DNA of 64,000 bases from Epiperipatus broadwayi (taxonomy: Eukaryota > Onychophora > Udeonychophora > Euonychophora > Peripatidae), in contig JAQFVV010012394.1 in NCBI GenBank assembly GCA_028023455.1, positions 29,157,010-29,221,009 of the forward strand. The letters are read 5' to 3'. The notes under the pieces were generated by a model. The model was not told where the DNA came from, ran no database searches, and saw nothing but the letters and a program-made list of their open reading frames with translations. The first letter of the stretch is position 1; every line of letters starts with the position of its first letter. Positions 12,140 through 23,271 of the stretch are shown here, piece by piece. Made by a program: the position numbers and the translations under genes.

Positions 12140-12629
12140 ATTTTATAAAAATTCATTTATTTTATTTGATGAATAATATGCTAGAAACCAAAAAATATAT
12201 TTTTATCTTCAACCCAAAATTTGATTGTTAAACATAACTTGAAATGAAAGCATTGAATATCCATAATAATTTTATGGATATCCCATGTTTTTATTTCAAG
12301 TTTTACATACTGAAGAAAAATATATATTTTATGGTTTTTAGTGCATTATTTCTTAAATTAAAGAAAAGAGGTTTTTTATTAGTATAAAATATATATATAT
12401 TATTTTTTAGACTTAAGATATTCTGCAACAGATTTTTCATAACTATTCATATTTAAATTTAAAAATTGAGAATGTAAATAATTGTATTTCTGGTATTTAA
12501 AATAAATTTGCATGTGTTAAAAATTGTTTACAAGATTTTTTGTTTTTGTTTATGGAGGCAATATTTATTTTTTAAAAAAGAAATTTAGTTAAATATTCAA
12601 GAGAAATTAAAGCTTCATCCTTCCTTTCT
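12140..12629. other. AT-rich spacer, no gene seen
   Basis: Only A/T runs are visible. A weak inverted match (CATTGAATATCCATAATAATTTTATGGATATCCCATG region, about 12250-12290) forms a small hairpin. No gene is supported. Confidence 0.5.
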
Positions 12630-14285
12630 TTTCTTTATTTATTTAAAAATATATTTATTGACTTAATAAAATTGTACAGATGCATAATAAAAACACTTTG
12701 TAAATGTTGACTCATCCATTGCTGGAATTGGTCTGAAAAAAATATGCAAGAGCCATTCTCCGCACTAGCAGGTTATAAAATGAGCAGATACGTACTATTT
12801 AGTTGGCATTGCCCACCCCTGCCAGTGCAAAGAATGACCCAATAATGCTAACTTATCAGCTGGAATAGATGTAGTATGAATTCAATGCCCCTCTAGAAGA
12901 ATCTGACATGTTGCAACACAGACTACTTCTTCTACAATACACTACAATGTGGATATATTGGGTCCAAAATTCATGTAGAGTCTGTAGGCCAAACTAGTAG
13001 GCTCCATGTATTGTTAAACAAAAATCTAGAGGATAGTATCTTATCCTTGTCTTTAAGAGCTTTAAGCTTATCGCAAAATACAGCATTGGGATCGGTGTTG
13101 GTTGTGTGAACTTTGTCCTGCACCTTGTGTACCAAAAAGCATATGTCAGGAAGATTGATAACCTGATTACTGTAAAGTCTCCAGAGAAGAGACAACCCCT
13201 GATGTCCAGGATTTTATCCACTGCTATAATGCAGTGTTGAGAGATAATTCTTCGAATACTGTTATAGCCTGGACATACATTTAACAGGTGATTAAAGGAC
13301 TCCTCTCCTCTAGAACAGGCATGACAAATAGGGTCTATTTTATTTAGAAACCGTTTGTAGTATAAGAATGTATTAGTTGGCATGGAATCCATATTCACCT
13401 TAATCAGATAATCCAAAAGTTTGGGCTCCAGTAGCAGATATTTAAATATTGAGGTGATTTTATGATTGCTGATAGGTGAGCATAAATAACTGTATTAAAG
13501 GATTCAGCAGGCAATGTGCTGAGATGTTGATTTTATTATTAAACCCTGTTATTGAGTGCCCTATGTATAGAGATTGTTGTTTAATAATGGTGTCAAGCCA
13601 TGTGTGTTTACTGGGGGAGGTCTGTCAGTAGGTATTACAGTCTCTATAATATTTGATAGAGGGTATTTTTCCCCAGATTTACTAAAAGTGAATGCCCTTT
13701 TTGGATATTGATTGTCTGTATTGAATGGAGACCCATACCGTTCTGTTTCCTGTGAAACTGAAGTCTGCGGATGCTAATTGCAGTGGTCCGACCTCTCCAT
13801 AAGAGCTGACCACAGAGCCTCTGAATCTGTAAGGTGAATAATTTGGTAACTGACATTATTGGCAGGTAGTAATTTATGCTCGCCATAATCTTCATATTAA
13901 TAAGAGCAATCTTCCCTTGTAGGGACAGGTATGTCCTTGACAGCGACTGAACCACCTTAGTAGCATTGCTTATGATGGTTTTTTGTAGGCAGACAGACAT
14001 AGCAGTCTGTGACTTGAAGATAGGAAACCCCAGAAAACACTGAGGTTCCGCTAAAAAATTGGATAGTATTTTCCTACCAGTGTTGATGCACCAGGATGAC
14101 GACTTGTGAGGATTGATGGATAATTTATAATCTTTAGTATAATTGGAAATTATGGAATGAAGTGTCTTCAGATATTTACGAGATGGAAGAATCACAAGTA
14201 TGTCATCCATGTATGCAAAAACTTTGATGTTTTTCTTGACCTTAATTAACTGTAAACACTTTTTAGTAAATTAACCAATGACTTC
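12630..14285 (-). mobile_element. L1/Tx1-like LINE, 5' truncated RT and C-terminal region
   Basis: On the minus strand the copy opens at the RT catalytic motif: VFAYMDDILV, where YMDD is the YxDD box (about 14185-14225). It continues with the thumb-like region LSLQGKIALINMKIMASINY, the tract with QLLWRGRT, and GMGLHSIQTINIQKG (13644-14210). After a gap with frameshifts comes 12994-13416 with a C-x2-C-x8-H-x4-C knuckle (CHACSRGEESFNHLLNVC). The 3' UTR reaches about 12630 and contains AATAAA signals. The LSLQGK..LIN and LLW.G motifs fit the L1/Tx1 group, which is inference. A stop just before the RT motif (about 14270) and the frameshifts show it is inactive. Confidence 0.8.
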
Positions 14286-14579
14286 AATGTAAGTGTATTT
14301 AAAAAAAATATAGTGCCACCTAGTGTGCATCACTTAAAACTTACTGTACTGATATGAATATGTTTTGAAATTTATCCTACCAAAACTGTTAGACTGAAAA
14401 AATGGCTTTACAATTCTAAAATAATGCATTATCATCAATATCTGATACATATACACAATGTGAAAGAAATCCATTCAATAGAACTATATTAAGAATTGGT
14501 ATTGATCCAAACAAACAAATAGAATTTTTAAATTAAATAAAAGTGGTTAAAAGAATTCAAAAAGATTATAATCCATGTC

Positions 14580-15060
14580 AATGTGTTTTAAACTAACACT
14601 CAATAACATCAGTATCCATTCTTTCATAAGGTTTTAAAAGTGTATAGAAACCAGTCCTTACCTTGTGTGAGAATGGAATAGTAAATGGTATTGAGGTATT
14701 AACATAAGTGTGGAGATTGAAGTATTTGATACTACTAGATTTTCTAATGGATAAAGATTGTACATGAAGGGCTTGCATTAAAGAGGGTCAGATAAATTTC
14801 TGTACTGATGGGGGTTGAGATGAGATGTAGGTGAGATAAGGAATGAACTGATTAAGACCAAAAATCTTGAAAAATATCTCAGCAATGCACCATTTATTAA
14901 CTCTTCCATAATAAGTTCAAAGTGGATAAAAGTATTCCCTATCTTATGTGAGAATGGTATAGTGAAGGAGTATTGAGAAGCAACACAGTATGGATATTCA
15001 TGCATTTTATATCTGTAGCTCAGGATGATTGAAGATTATTCATAAAATGCATGCTTCATC
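14580..15060. repeat. Two tandem copies of repeat module M
   Basis: Module M in the TAGAAACCAGTCCTTACCTTGTGTGAGA orientation occurs at about 14645-14680 and again, diverged, at 14925-14960 (AAAAGTATTCCCTATCTTATGTGAGA). Each copy is followed by a GTATTGAG segment. The short minus-strand frames here are not recognisable proteins. The layout resembles the clusters at 19.5-20.3 kb and 53.3-53.7 kb. Confidence 0.6.
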
Positions 15061-16690
15061 AGAAAAGATGTCTGAGTTTCTACATGGATAGGATGATTGA
15101 GTTAAGAGATGCATATATAAAATATGAACTTGAAGTTTGAACCCAGATTTGAAAATGTTTACAGCTACAGAATAGTATTTTTTTACAATTCTTATGACCA
15201 TCTGACTATTGCTTTAGCTGAAGAATAGATCAGAGTATTGTAATACTGCAGTAGTATTTATAATTTCACAGTTGATATAGAACTAGAAAAATTGCTTTAT
15301 GTCTGGAAAAATTCCAAATGTTAGCAAAGATTAAGGGTGAGGAGGGAGTCATCCAAACCAAAAGATTTCTTTCCATATGGAAAGATGGTGCGCTAGAAAA
15401 TATTGTGAATGCCCATCGGGAAATATAATCCAATTGAATTCAATCATCATCACTAATTTATGTTCTTTATGACTGTATGAAAGTGAAAATAGTAATGATT
15501 ATATTTAAAGTCTCATCCTTTCCCATTATCATTAAACCCCACACTCCTGATTTTGAATAATCTTATAGATATTATCTTCTTTCTCCATTGTTGCTCGGTA
15601 GAAAACTGGTGGGAGATCATTGAATAGGAATATTTGAAAACTGTTTATTTTTCAACTCTTTCATACATATGTAATTGTAAATGCTACTTAAATCAGAACG
15701 TATTAAAAGCAATATCACGTTATATATGACTTGCTTTATTGATAAGTGTATTAATTGCATATTTCTTTTGATTAAAGATAATATTTTAAACTAGATATTT
15801 CATTCAGACTCTTAGAAATGCTTTTAATTAGTTGATAAAAGTCTACCTAATTATGATTTAATTCACTTATAATTGAGACAAAGAATAGCATGTTTTTTGC
15901 CCACGCTCTCAGTTAATGTTTTATGAATTCAATTTCGTAAAAGCAATTTTTAAAGGACAAATGTAAGAAATTTATCCGCAAATATCGATGATATTTTTTT
16001 TTTTAAAAAATGCCTTATATTAGATATAATCGCTGGATGTTATACTTTAAATGGTATGTCTTTTTATCTAATTTATTTTTTGTCTTTCTTTACATATATA
16101 TTGTAAAGGTATATAATAAGGTGATCGACTAGCAAATTAATTTTCGTTCAGTTAAGGTAGTCAGAAAATTAAAAACAGAAAATGTTTATACAGATAAAAA
16201 CTAAAATATTCTAATGAAAATATATTTAATTATTCCTAAGTATATGTTGATGTGGTAAATGTAACTAAATTGAGAGCTGAATTGAACGATTCCATAAATC
16301 ACCATATTGTGTGACAAATGGAACATAACAGGATGTAAGTGCTATGTATATCAAAGTGGAAGTAAAATAGAGTGAGTGCATGTTTGTAAAATTAAGCTGC
16401 ATTTGGAATTTCAATTAGCTACCATGTTGAGATAGCCAAATGATATATCTTCATATGCCTAAATGAAAATACACTATTCTGTAAGTATACTTTAAAAAGC
16501 AAAATCATCAAAACATCTCTTTAAAAGTCAGCCAAAGGATTAATGCATTTGTGAAGACTCATTTTGTGTATCTTTAACAAGTTGGTAAAAGTATTGCTAA
16601 GAGTGTTTGGAAAGATAATCATAGCAGTGTTTACATCAATAAAAAATCCCAACAAAAAGAGCTACTGTAGGATAATGGAGAAAAGTATTT
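15061..16690. other. AT-rich spacer, no gene seen
   Basis: No open frame with a domain, no RNA gene. A small hairpin (TTTCTTTCCATATGGAAAGA, about 15368-15387) is the only structure noticed. Confidence 0.5.
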
Positions 16691-16694
16691 AGTA

Positions 16695-17173
16695 TCAGAA
16701 GTTTCCTGGCAACATCAAATGGAAAAAGTTATGTATATTTACATTGATACAATCTCCTTATTTCTTTATTATAATAACAATCCATGAAAATATTTATTCA
16801 ACATATATATGTTGACTATATATTTGTGTTTAATTAATTAATATATACATATATAAATGTTTATTTGATGGTGTAGTTATTTAAAAATGAATGGATTAAG
16901 TCAATACAAGAGAGGGTTTACTTAAATTCCCATTAAAATTCATGTTCCACCTTTACTATCAAATGAAACATTGAGATCCTATTTAAATGGAAACAGAGTT
17001 AGTATATTTGATATGATATTAATTGATCATCCAAGCAACTGATGATATCAGGTTTGATTGACAGAAATTATTATTCTGCAAAAAACTTGATTGATTTCTT
17101 ATCAAATGTTGCTATATATAAAACTATACATTTCTATAAATTTATATAGTTTATATAAATAATATTAATATAT

Positions 17174-17204
<31 letters not shown>

Positions 17205-17464
17205 TGAATATTTCCATGAATTGTTATTATAATAAAGAATAGAATTGAGACAATAATATCCATGTAAATAGAAATAACCTTTAACTTTTGATGTTTGCTA
17301 GAAATTATCAATTATTACTAATTGACAATCCTAGGAAAACCTGTTTTTCATTAAACCATTAATAGCCATTTTATAAGAGCTATTATAGGTTTAAGGAAAA
17401 AACTGGTTTGATCTCAGAGATTGCCAATTAGTAGTATTGATAATTTTTAAGTAACATCAAAGGT
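16695..17464. repeat. Composite fold-back region (family S)
   Basis: Two nested symmetries. The outer block 16695-16815 is the reverse complement of about 17190-17300; shared segments include CAATCCATGAAAATATT against its inverse and TTATTATAATAACAA against its inverse. The inner block 17282-17464 is a palindrome centred at 17372.5 (AATAGC at 17361 pairs with GCTATT at 17379; TTTGATGTTTGCTAG pairs with the right end). A long (AT)n run at about 17165-17206 sits between them. The same core is found at 8181-8360. No protein is encoded. Confidence 0.7.
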
Positions 17465-18329
17465 TGCAACAATAATGTAAGTGATATGATGAGGCAAAAA
17501 TCTTGGCAAATTACTATTAAAAGCACAGTCTATTATTAAGTTAACTGATTTTAAAATAATTCTGCAAAAATCAAAATAATTAAAGTTAATGATTAAAACT
17601 CTCTTCTTAGTTACTCCATTGAAATGAACTTATGATAAATTTTGTAAAGGGGATGCTTCTATTTATCAAATGTTATTACTTGTCCATAGTAAGTAATATT
17701 TAGTTATTGGATAATCTTCAGTCTAATGAATAACTAATAAAAATGATTAATATGCTTGACTGTAGTATTCTATTATCTGTGTGATGTATTTTTTGCTTTA
17801 ATTTTTTTAAAATATTTAATTATTAACCAGATTGTATAAAAAAACCTTTTTATAAATTGAATACTGCTATGGCATTTACAGTAGGAAAATAACCATAGCA
17901 CCTATTTTCAGTCCAGTAAATAATGTTAGTATTCTTATTCCCTTTTTTATTAATTAAATAAGGTTTTAATATAACACTCAATATAAATAATTTTCCACTC
18001 TATCTTCATGATTTATAAATTGACAATTAGGAAGTAATAATAATTCATACAAGTCAAATCTTCTATTACTTGCATTTCTTTGCATTTTAAACATTTTCAT
18101 ATTGATTTCAAAGCGCATGCTCAGAATTGATATTCCAGAGCATGTGTCCAGAAGTTGAAGTGGATGGAGAAACATTTGTAAAATAAAATGTAGGAATAGT
18201 ACTAAAAATACAAGTTATATCTTTAGCCAATGGAAGTAAAATAATTGGTGCAGTTTTTCCAAAATATTTTCAATGTAATTTGTTTTTCTAAATTATCTTG
18301 CAGAATTTGTTTTATGTAATTTTCATATA
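17465..18329. other. AT-rich spacer with one dispersed-repeat fragment
   Basis: Around 17700-17750 the GGATAATCTTCAGTCTAATGAATAACTAATAAAAA segment (given in parts elsewhere) matches 53405-53450 and, more weakly, 31020-31110. The minus-strand frame at 17978-18175 has no recognisable domain. Confidence 0.5.
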
Positions 18330-19218
18330 TGAGGGGATACCCAAAAATAACCAGAATCATTCTCTGGTATGCATGCCTGTTGTAGTATATGCTTCTGCTA
18401 TTATGTACTATTTGCAGAATCCCTTCTGCATTAGTATCTCAAATGCCATGTGAAATCATGGTGTCATATAGAACATTTTTTGTAAAGTGAGTTTTGCATA
18501 TTTGGCAATTTTAATAATGACTGAAAAAAGTTATATATAACATTCTAATTTCATTTGCAAAAATAGTAGGAAAAAAAGTTGTAATGTTTGAAACTTATTG
18601 CAAGCAAGCTGATCTCATAAAAACCCAAGTCTATGAGGGGTTTAATTGAAATGTTAAGTTAACCATATACCTAAAAATCATGGCAAGTTAAGTCCAAAAT
18701 CAAAACAATGCTCATTTCTTTTGACGCAAATGGTATTTTTCTCTCAGAATTAGTTCATAATGGTCAAATTTAACTGCAGGTTCTGAAACATTTATGTCAT
18801 GTGATAAGACATAAATGTCTCATTTTATGGCAAAGAGAAAAATGCATGCTTCACCTCGACAAACTATCATTTCTCAAAATCTAGAGTGTGAAACACTTTT
18901 TAATTAAATTTAGCATGACCCAGCTTATCTATCAGCTATATTCACTCAATATCTAATCAACTTCTTCTTATTCTCTAAAATGAAAAAATGCTTCAAGATA
19001 TGTTTTTTGCAGACTTAGAAGTGGTGAAAAAAAATGCCACAGGCATTAAAAAGCATCACTTTGCAAGTGTTTCTGACTACTTTGAAAAACGTAAAACACT
19101 TTAGACCTGTGTATTGCATCAAATGGACAGTAATTTGAAAGTGATGGAATTTATAACCCTTAAAAATAAAATAAGAAATTTTCATTATAAATTTCTAGTT
19201 ACTTTGGGTATCCCCTTG
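18330..19218 (+). mobile_element. Mariner/Tc1-family transposon relic with TIRs
   Basis: The ends are inverted copies: left TGAGGGGATACCCAAAAATAAC, right the complement of CAAGGGGATACCCAAAGTAAC, each flanked by TA, the usual mariner target duplication. Inside, frame fragments resemble mariner transposase: MFETYCKQADLIKTQVYEGF (about 18585-18645, compare the KTQVYEW region of the family), an eroded PYSPDLAP-like stretch (LIYQLYSLNI, about 18920) and a PKMKKCL-like tract followed by VVKKNATGIKK...FEKRKTL (18980-19100). Stops and frameshifts are frequent, the catalytic acidic residues cannot be traced reliably, and the element is shorter than a full mariner (about 1.3 kb). It is dead. Confidence 0.8.
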
Positions 19219-19479
19219 TATATAATAAGTGAAGAAAAATATTTCAATGTGAGAATCCATAATTTCTTTTGAAGAACATTATTTATTATATTAATACTCA
19301 TATACTTTTATATTTTTTGTATTTGACAGTAAAAACATCTTCTTTACTTGTAGCTGATATAAGTATCAATAAAAAATTTTGATGCACTATAGTCAAATCT
19401 GGCAATATTTTTGTGATAGATTTCTAATAAAATAAGTTTATTCATAAACTCAGATCTGTTTCCATATGCATGCATTTCA

Positions 19480-20345
19480 TGAATGACCTTTCCTCATCAA
19501 ATGAATTAAAATATGAAATGCCCAATCTCCACAAACCATATAAAAGTAATACTCCTTCATTACCTCAATGTCATGCAAGGTAGGATGTAAAATAATTTTT
19601 GCTTATCAAGTGATGTGGAGATATCAGACACCCAAGTTTCCCTACCCATATTGACATCACAAAACTCTTCCATTACATCTTTTTCACACAAGGCAGTAAG
19701 AATTTTTATCCACATCTAATGCTTTGTGGAATGATAATTAGGCATTAATGTGGAAGCTATTTTTAAATTTTTCAGTTTTTATTAGTAAATCCTTAATCTC
19801 AATTCTTCCATATTGTTATCAATCACTGAAATTGAACACAACACTGCTCCATCTCATTGTGTATGCATTTCACAATCATTGCTTGTCAGGTATTATAGGA
19901 ATATCAAATACCTAAATTATCATGACTATGTTGACAGTTTTATGCTCTTCCATTAAATCACACTCATGCCAAGAGGGACTGGTATCTATTCATTTTAAAC
20001 ATCTTCTGGAAAGATGAATAATTATTGTATTGAAGACCCCTATCTTTAAGATTCTTTGATTTTTACCAGTGCATCTCTCAATTATATCATCATATGATAA
20101 TTATTTACCAGCACTGAAAAGTGAATTATTCTTTCCCATTATTTATCTATTTTACAAATAATCTTTATTTTTCAGATGAGTTAAAGATATCAGCCTCATA
20201 TACTCGAATCTCCATGTCCAGGTTATAATGTCATGACTCTCATAAAAGATAGGAATTGGTTTCCATCCACTTTAAATACTTGTGGATGAATAAATTCTGT
20301 ATATGTATTGAAGAACTTCATAAAGTAGTAATAGGACATACAATT
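19480..20345. repeat. Cluster of about four diverged module M repeats
   Basis: The pattern 'CACAAGGNAG...GG..TC.ATCCA.TTTAA.ACCT.GTGGAA.GAT.AA' recurs at about 19570-19620, 19690-19735, 19970-20015 and 20240-20290. Between copies are other shared tracts (TGGAGATATCAGACACC/TTGAAATGCCCAATCTCCA types; CTTCCATTACATCTTTTTCAC). Units are roughly 230-300 bp apart and strongly diverged. Spacing and divergence argue for an old tandem or repeated insertion of one non-autonomous element. Confidence 0.55.
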
Positions 20346-20693
20346 GATCATCCATGTTCTAAATTCTGAATATTAAGAGGTAAAACTTGAAAAAGTTCTA
20401 AGGCTTCATTCAAGCTTAGATTTGTTTTAAATTGCTGGTCTAACCGTGTTAACCACCCAATATTTGTAAATAAATGAGATCAAGATATTTTTTCTTAGAG
20501 TATAAAGGATAAAAAGGGGTTCAAACCTTCATCACCTAGAAGTTGGCAAATCTGGGCAGAAATTTCTTCTCTATTGCTCTAGGTTGTTGTTGAAAAAACA
20601 TTTACCTTGAATATGAGCTATTTGAAAATAACATTATCATCCCCTCTCTCTATATACACAAATGTTAATGATTTCACCCTAGACAATTTGTAA

Positions 20694-20816
20694 AATTAAC
20701 CAATAGAATATCAGTAATGTGTTGCCAAGTCAATATCCAGATCTGAGTGCAACTAATTGTCTTTAAGCATTGGCTATCTAAGTGTTGCCTTATTTCTGAT
20801 ATTCTATTGGTTAGTG
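20694..20816. repeat. Short inverted-repeat element (MITE-like)
   Basis: TTAACCAATAGAATATCAG at 20695 is inverted at about 20795-20812 (CTGATATTCTATTGGTTAG), with GTGTTGCC also mirrored. About 120 bp in total. A further inverted copy of the CCTATTGGTTAA end lies at about 21433-21445, beyond the inserted LINE, so the original element may have been longer and was split by it. Confidence 0.6.
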
Positions 20817-21399
20817 TAGCTTGGTCAGATTATTAATACAGATGAAAACATAATAAATAAAATTAATCAGAGAATTAAACTTGGTTGGAGTGCTTTTGGT
20901 AGAAATAACTTGATACTAAAATAAAATACACCTATGTATTTGAAAAGGAAGTTTTTTTTTACTAAATGTGTTTGACCAGTTCTTACTTATGGATCTGAGA
21001 CTTGTACACTTAATAGAAGATCATTACAGAGACTTCAAACCATTTAAAGAAGTATGGAGAAATGCATGTTGGGAGTAACAAGAAGAGATCAAAAATGCAA
21101 TATATGGATAAGAGAACAAACAGGTGTTACTGACCTCATTGAAAAAATTAAAAGACTGAAGTGGAGTTGGGCTAAACATATTGCTAAAAGAGATGACAAT
21201 AGATGGACAATTGAAATATTAAACTGGATTCCAAGAGATTGTAAAAGATCAAGAAAGAGACAATATGTGAGATAGATGAATGATATAAGAAAGTGCAGGG
21301 GTGATGTGGAAAAGAGAAGCTAAAGATTGGAGAAAATGGATTGAATTTTGAGAGACCTTCATCCTGCAGTGGATTGATAATGGTTGATGATGGTGATGA
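20817..21399 (+). mobile_element. RTE-type LINE (family A), 5' truncated, with 10-bp target duplication
   Basis: Begins in the LGQIINTD region and runs through LTYGSETCTLNRRSL and EQTGVTDLIEKIKRLKWSWAKHIA to the (TGATGG)/(TGATGAT) tail. TTGGTTAGTG occurs on both sides (20807-20816 and 21400-21409), the target-site duplication of target-primed insertion. The frame is largely open at 21054-21275 but stops in the surrounding codons show it is dead. The intact duplication suggests a rather recent event compared with other copies here. Confidence 0.9.
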
Positions 21400-21409
21400 T
21401 TGGTTAGTG

Positions 21410-23271
21410 AATATTGATTTGACAACTAGTTGCTAATATCCTATTGGTTAATATTAAACATAGGATGGGATGATATAATTATGTATTATGACCAATCAGC
21501 TAGGTACACTTATGGCTAATATGTACAAATAAACATTAAATATAAATGAGAATTTATATGTAATAATCTACATAAATTATTCAATTATGATGCAACCAAA
21601 ACCATAACCAATTAAAAGAGCAAACTGAAAACACATGACCTAACAAATAACAATATAATCTATCTGAATTACTTTAAGCTAAATTGCACACTTAATTGGA
21701 TCTGCTTGCAGAAGTTAGTAGTTGTGCATAAACACTATGTATGTATGAGATTTTGAAGTATAGCATTTTTAAGTAAATCTAACAATAAAAATTAAACCTC
21801 TCCTGTAATAAGTTATGTATAGTAAATTAAAGATTCCACAAACTTAAAGACGTAAACATTAAATATAAATGAGAATTGCAATGTAATAATCTAGTTTAAG
21901 TTTACAATTATGATATAAAACAAAAACCACAAACAATGAAACCTGGAAAAGCAGCTAGAAATACGTGATTTAACAAATAACGAGAATTTGACCGTTGTTT
22001 ATATAATTGGATTAAATTAAAATATAGTACTATAATGTAATTTTTGTTTTATATTTTGTTTACAATAAATATATTTAAATATATGTAATTTATATAGATG
22101 ATTGTATATACTTATAATAATCGATGTAGATAATGTTTGTATTTTATTGAGCTAGAAAAGGCGATTGATGTTTCGTGAGTGATTCATATTAGTTGATAAG
22201 TACTAAATTTTAGTACTTAATTAAATGAAAAGGTCAAAAATGATTTATGGAAAATCACATCGTAATATAAAATATTACGATGTGACAACAGACAATATAT
22301 TTTTAATATAATATTATTCTCTTATCCAATCTTAAAAATATTTTCTATATTATTAGTCACGACATCACTTTAATTGATAATCGAATTACGGTTAACGAAT
22401 TTTGTATTAATTATTTTTATATTAATCTCCAGTAAATCATTTGCAAAGAATTAAGTGACATTTATTGTTTACAAAACTTTTGAGAAGTTCCGTTTACAAG
22501 TTGAATTATATTTGTACTGTTTTAATAAATTACTAACAGAGCATTCTTTTGATTACGTCACATTAACTTGCGTCCCTATACGTATACAACAGGGTTTGCA
22601 AACAATTACTTTTAAAACATATGAATAATTATAAAATGAGAAGGTTTTATTTTCTGTAGAGGATAATGGAATTGCTGGAAATTGATTTATGACTGCAGTT
22701 TAAATTTAGGACATGTTGAGATTACTATTAGAATATAAAATAAATATATAAACCAAACTATTTTCTAGATTTCTCACCAATTTGTCCCTGAAGATATTTC
22801 TTCAATCACTTTTTATCTTTTTGATAGTCAGATTTATCCATTATAACCTCCCCTCCCCCACACTCTCATTTTTTAAGTAAATACATTTTTGTACCATTAT
22901 TTATAAAATTTAGAATATACTGCAATTTGAGAATATGAATAGAAGTGAATACTAAAATATTTAGTTTAATACATGGAGTTTTATAAGTTAGCATAATACT
23001 TTTATTCTACTGATTTAAAATATACATCATCATCATCATCATTATTATTATCATCATCATTATCATATAACACATGTCATAAATAATGGGGAAAGAATTG
23101 ATGTCATATAACTGGATTTGTTATCTGCTTTTGATTTAACCTCTCATAAATTATTAATAGTCAACTTGATTAAATTGAATGCAAATATAAATACCGTTAA
23201 TTAGATAGTTTCTTCTTTAAAAGATCGTAAGATTTATATCTATCTCAAACGTGAATCTAATAAATTATTAA
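21410..23271. other. AT-rich spacer, no gene seen
   Basis: About 1.9 kb. A pair of related segments (ATTAAATATAAATGAGAATT at about 21533 and 21858) hints at an internal duplication. A TCA/ATT trinucleotide microsatellite lies at 23025-23065. No gene or RNA recognised. Confidence 0.5.

Noticed and set aside
19480-20345. Regularly spaced repeats resembling a CRISPR-like array
   Set aside because: Unit spacing is 230-300 bp and irregular, repeats are strongly diverged, and the setting is eukaryotic. Better explained by dispersed module M copies.
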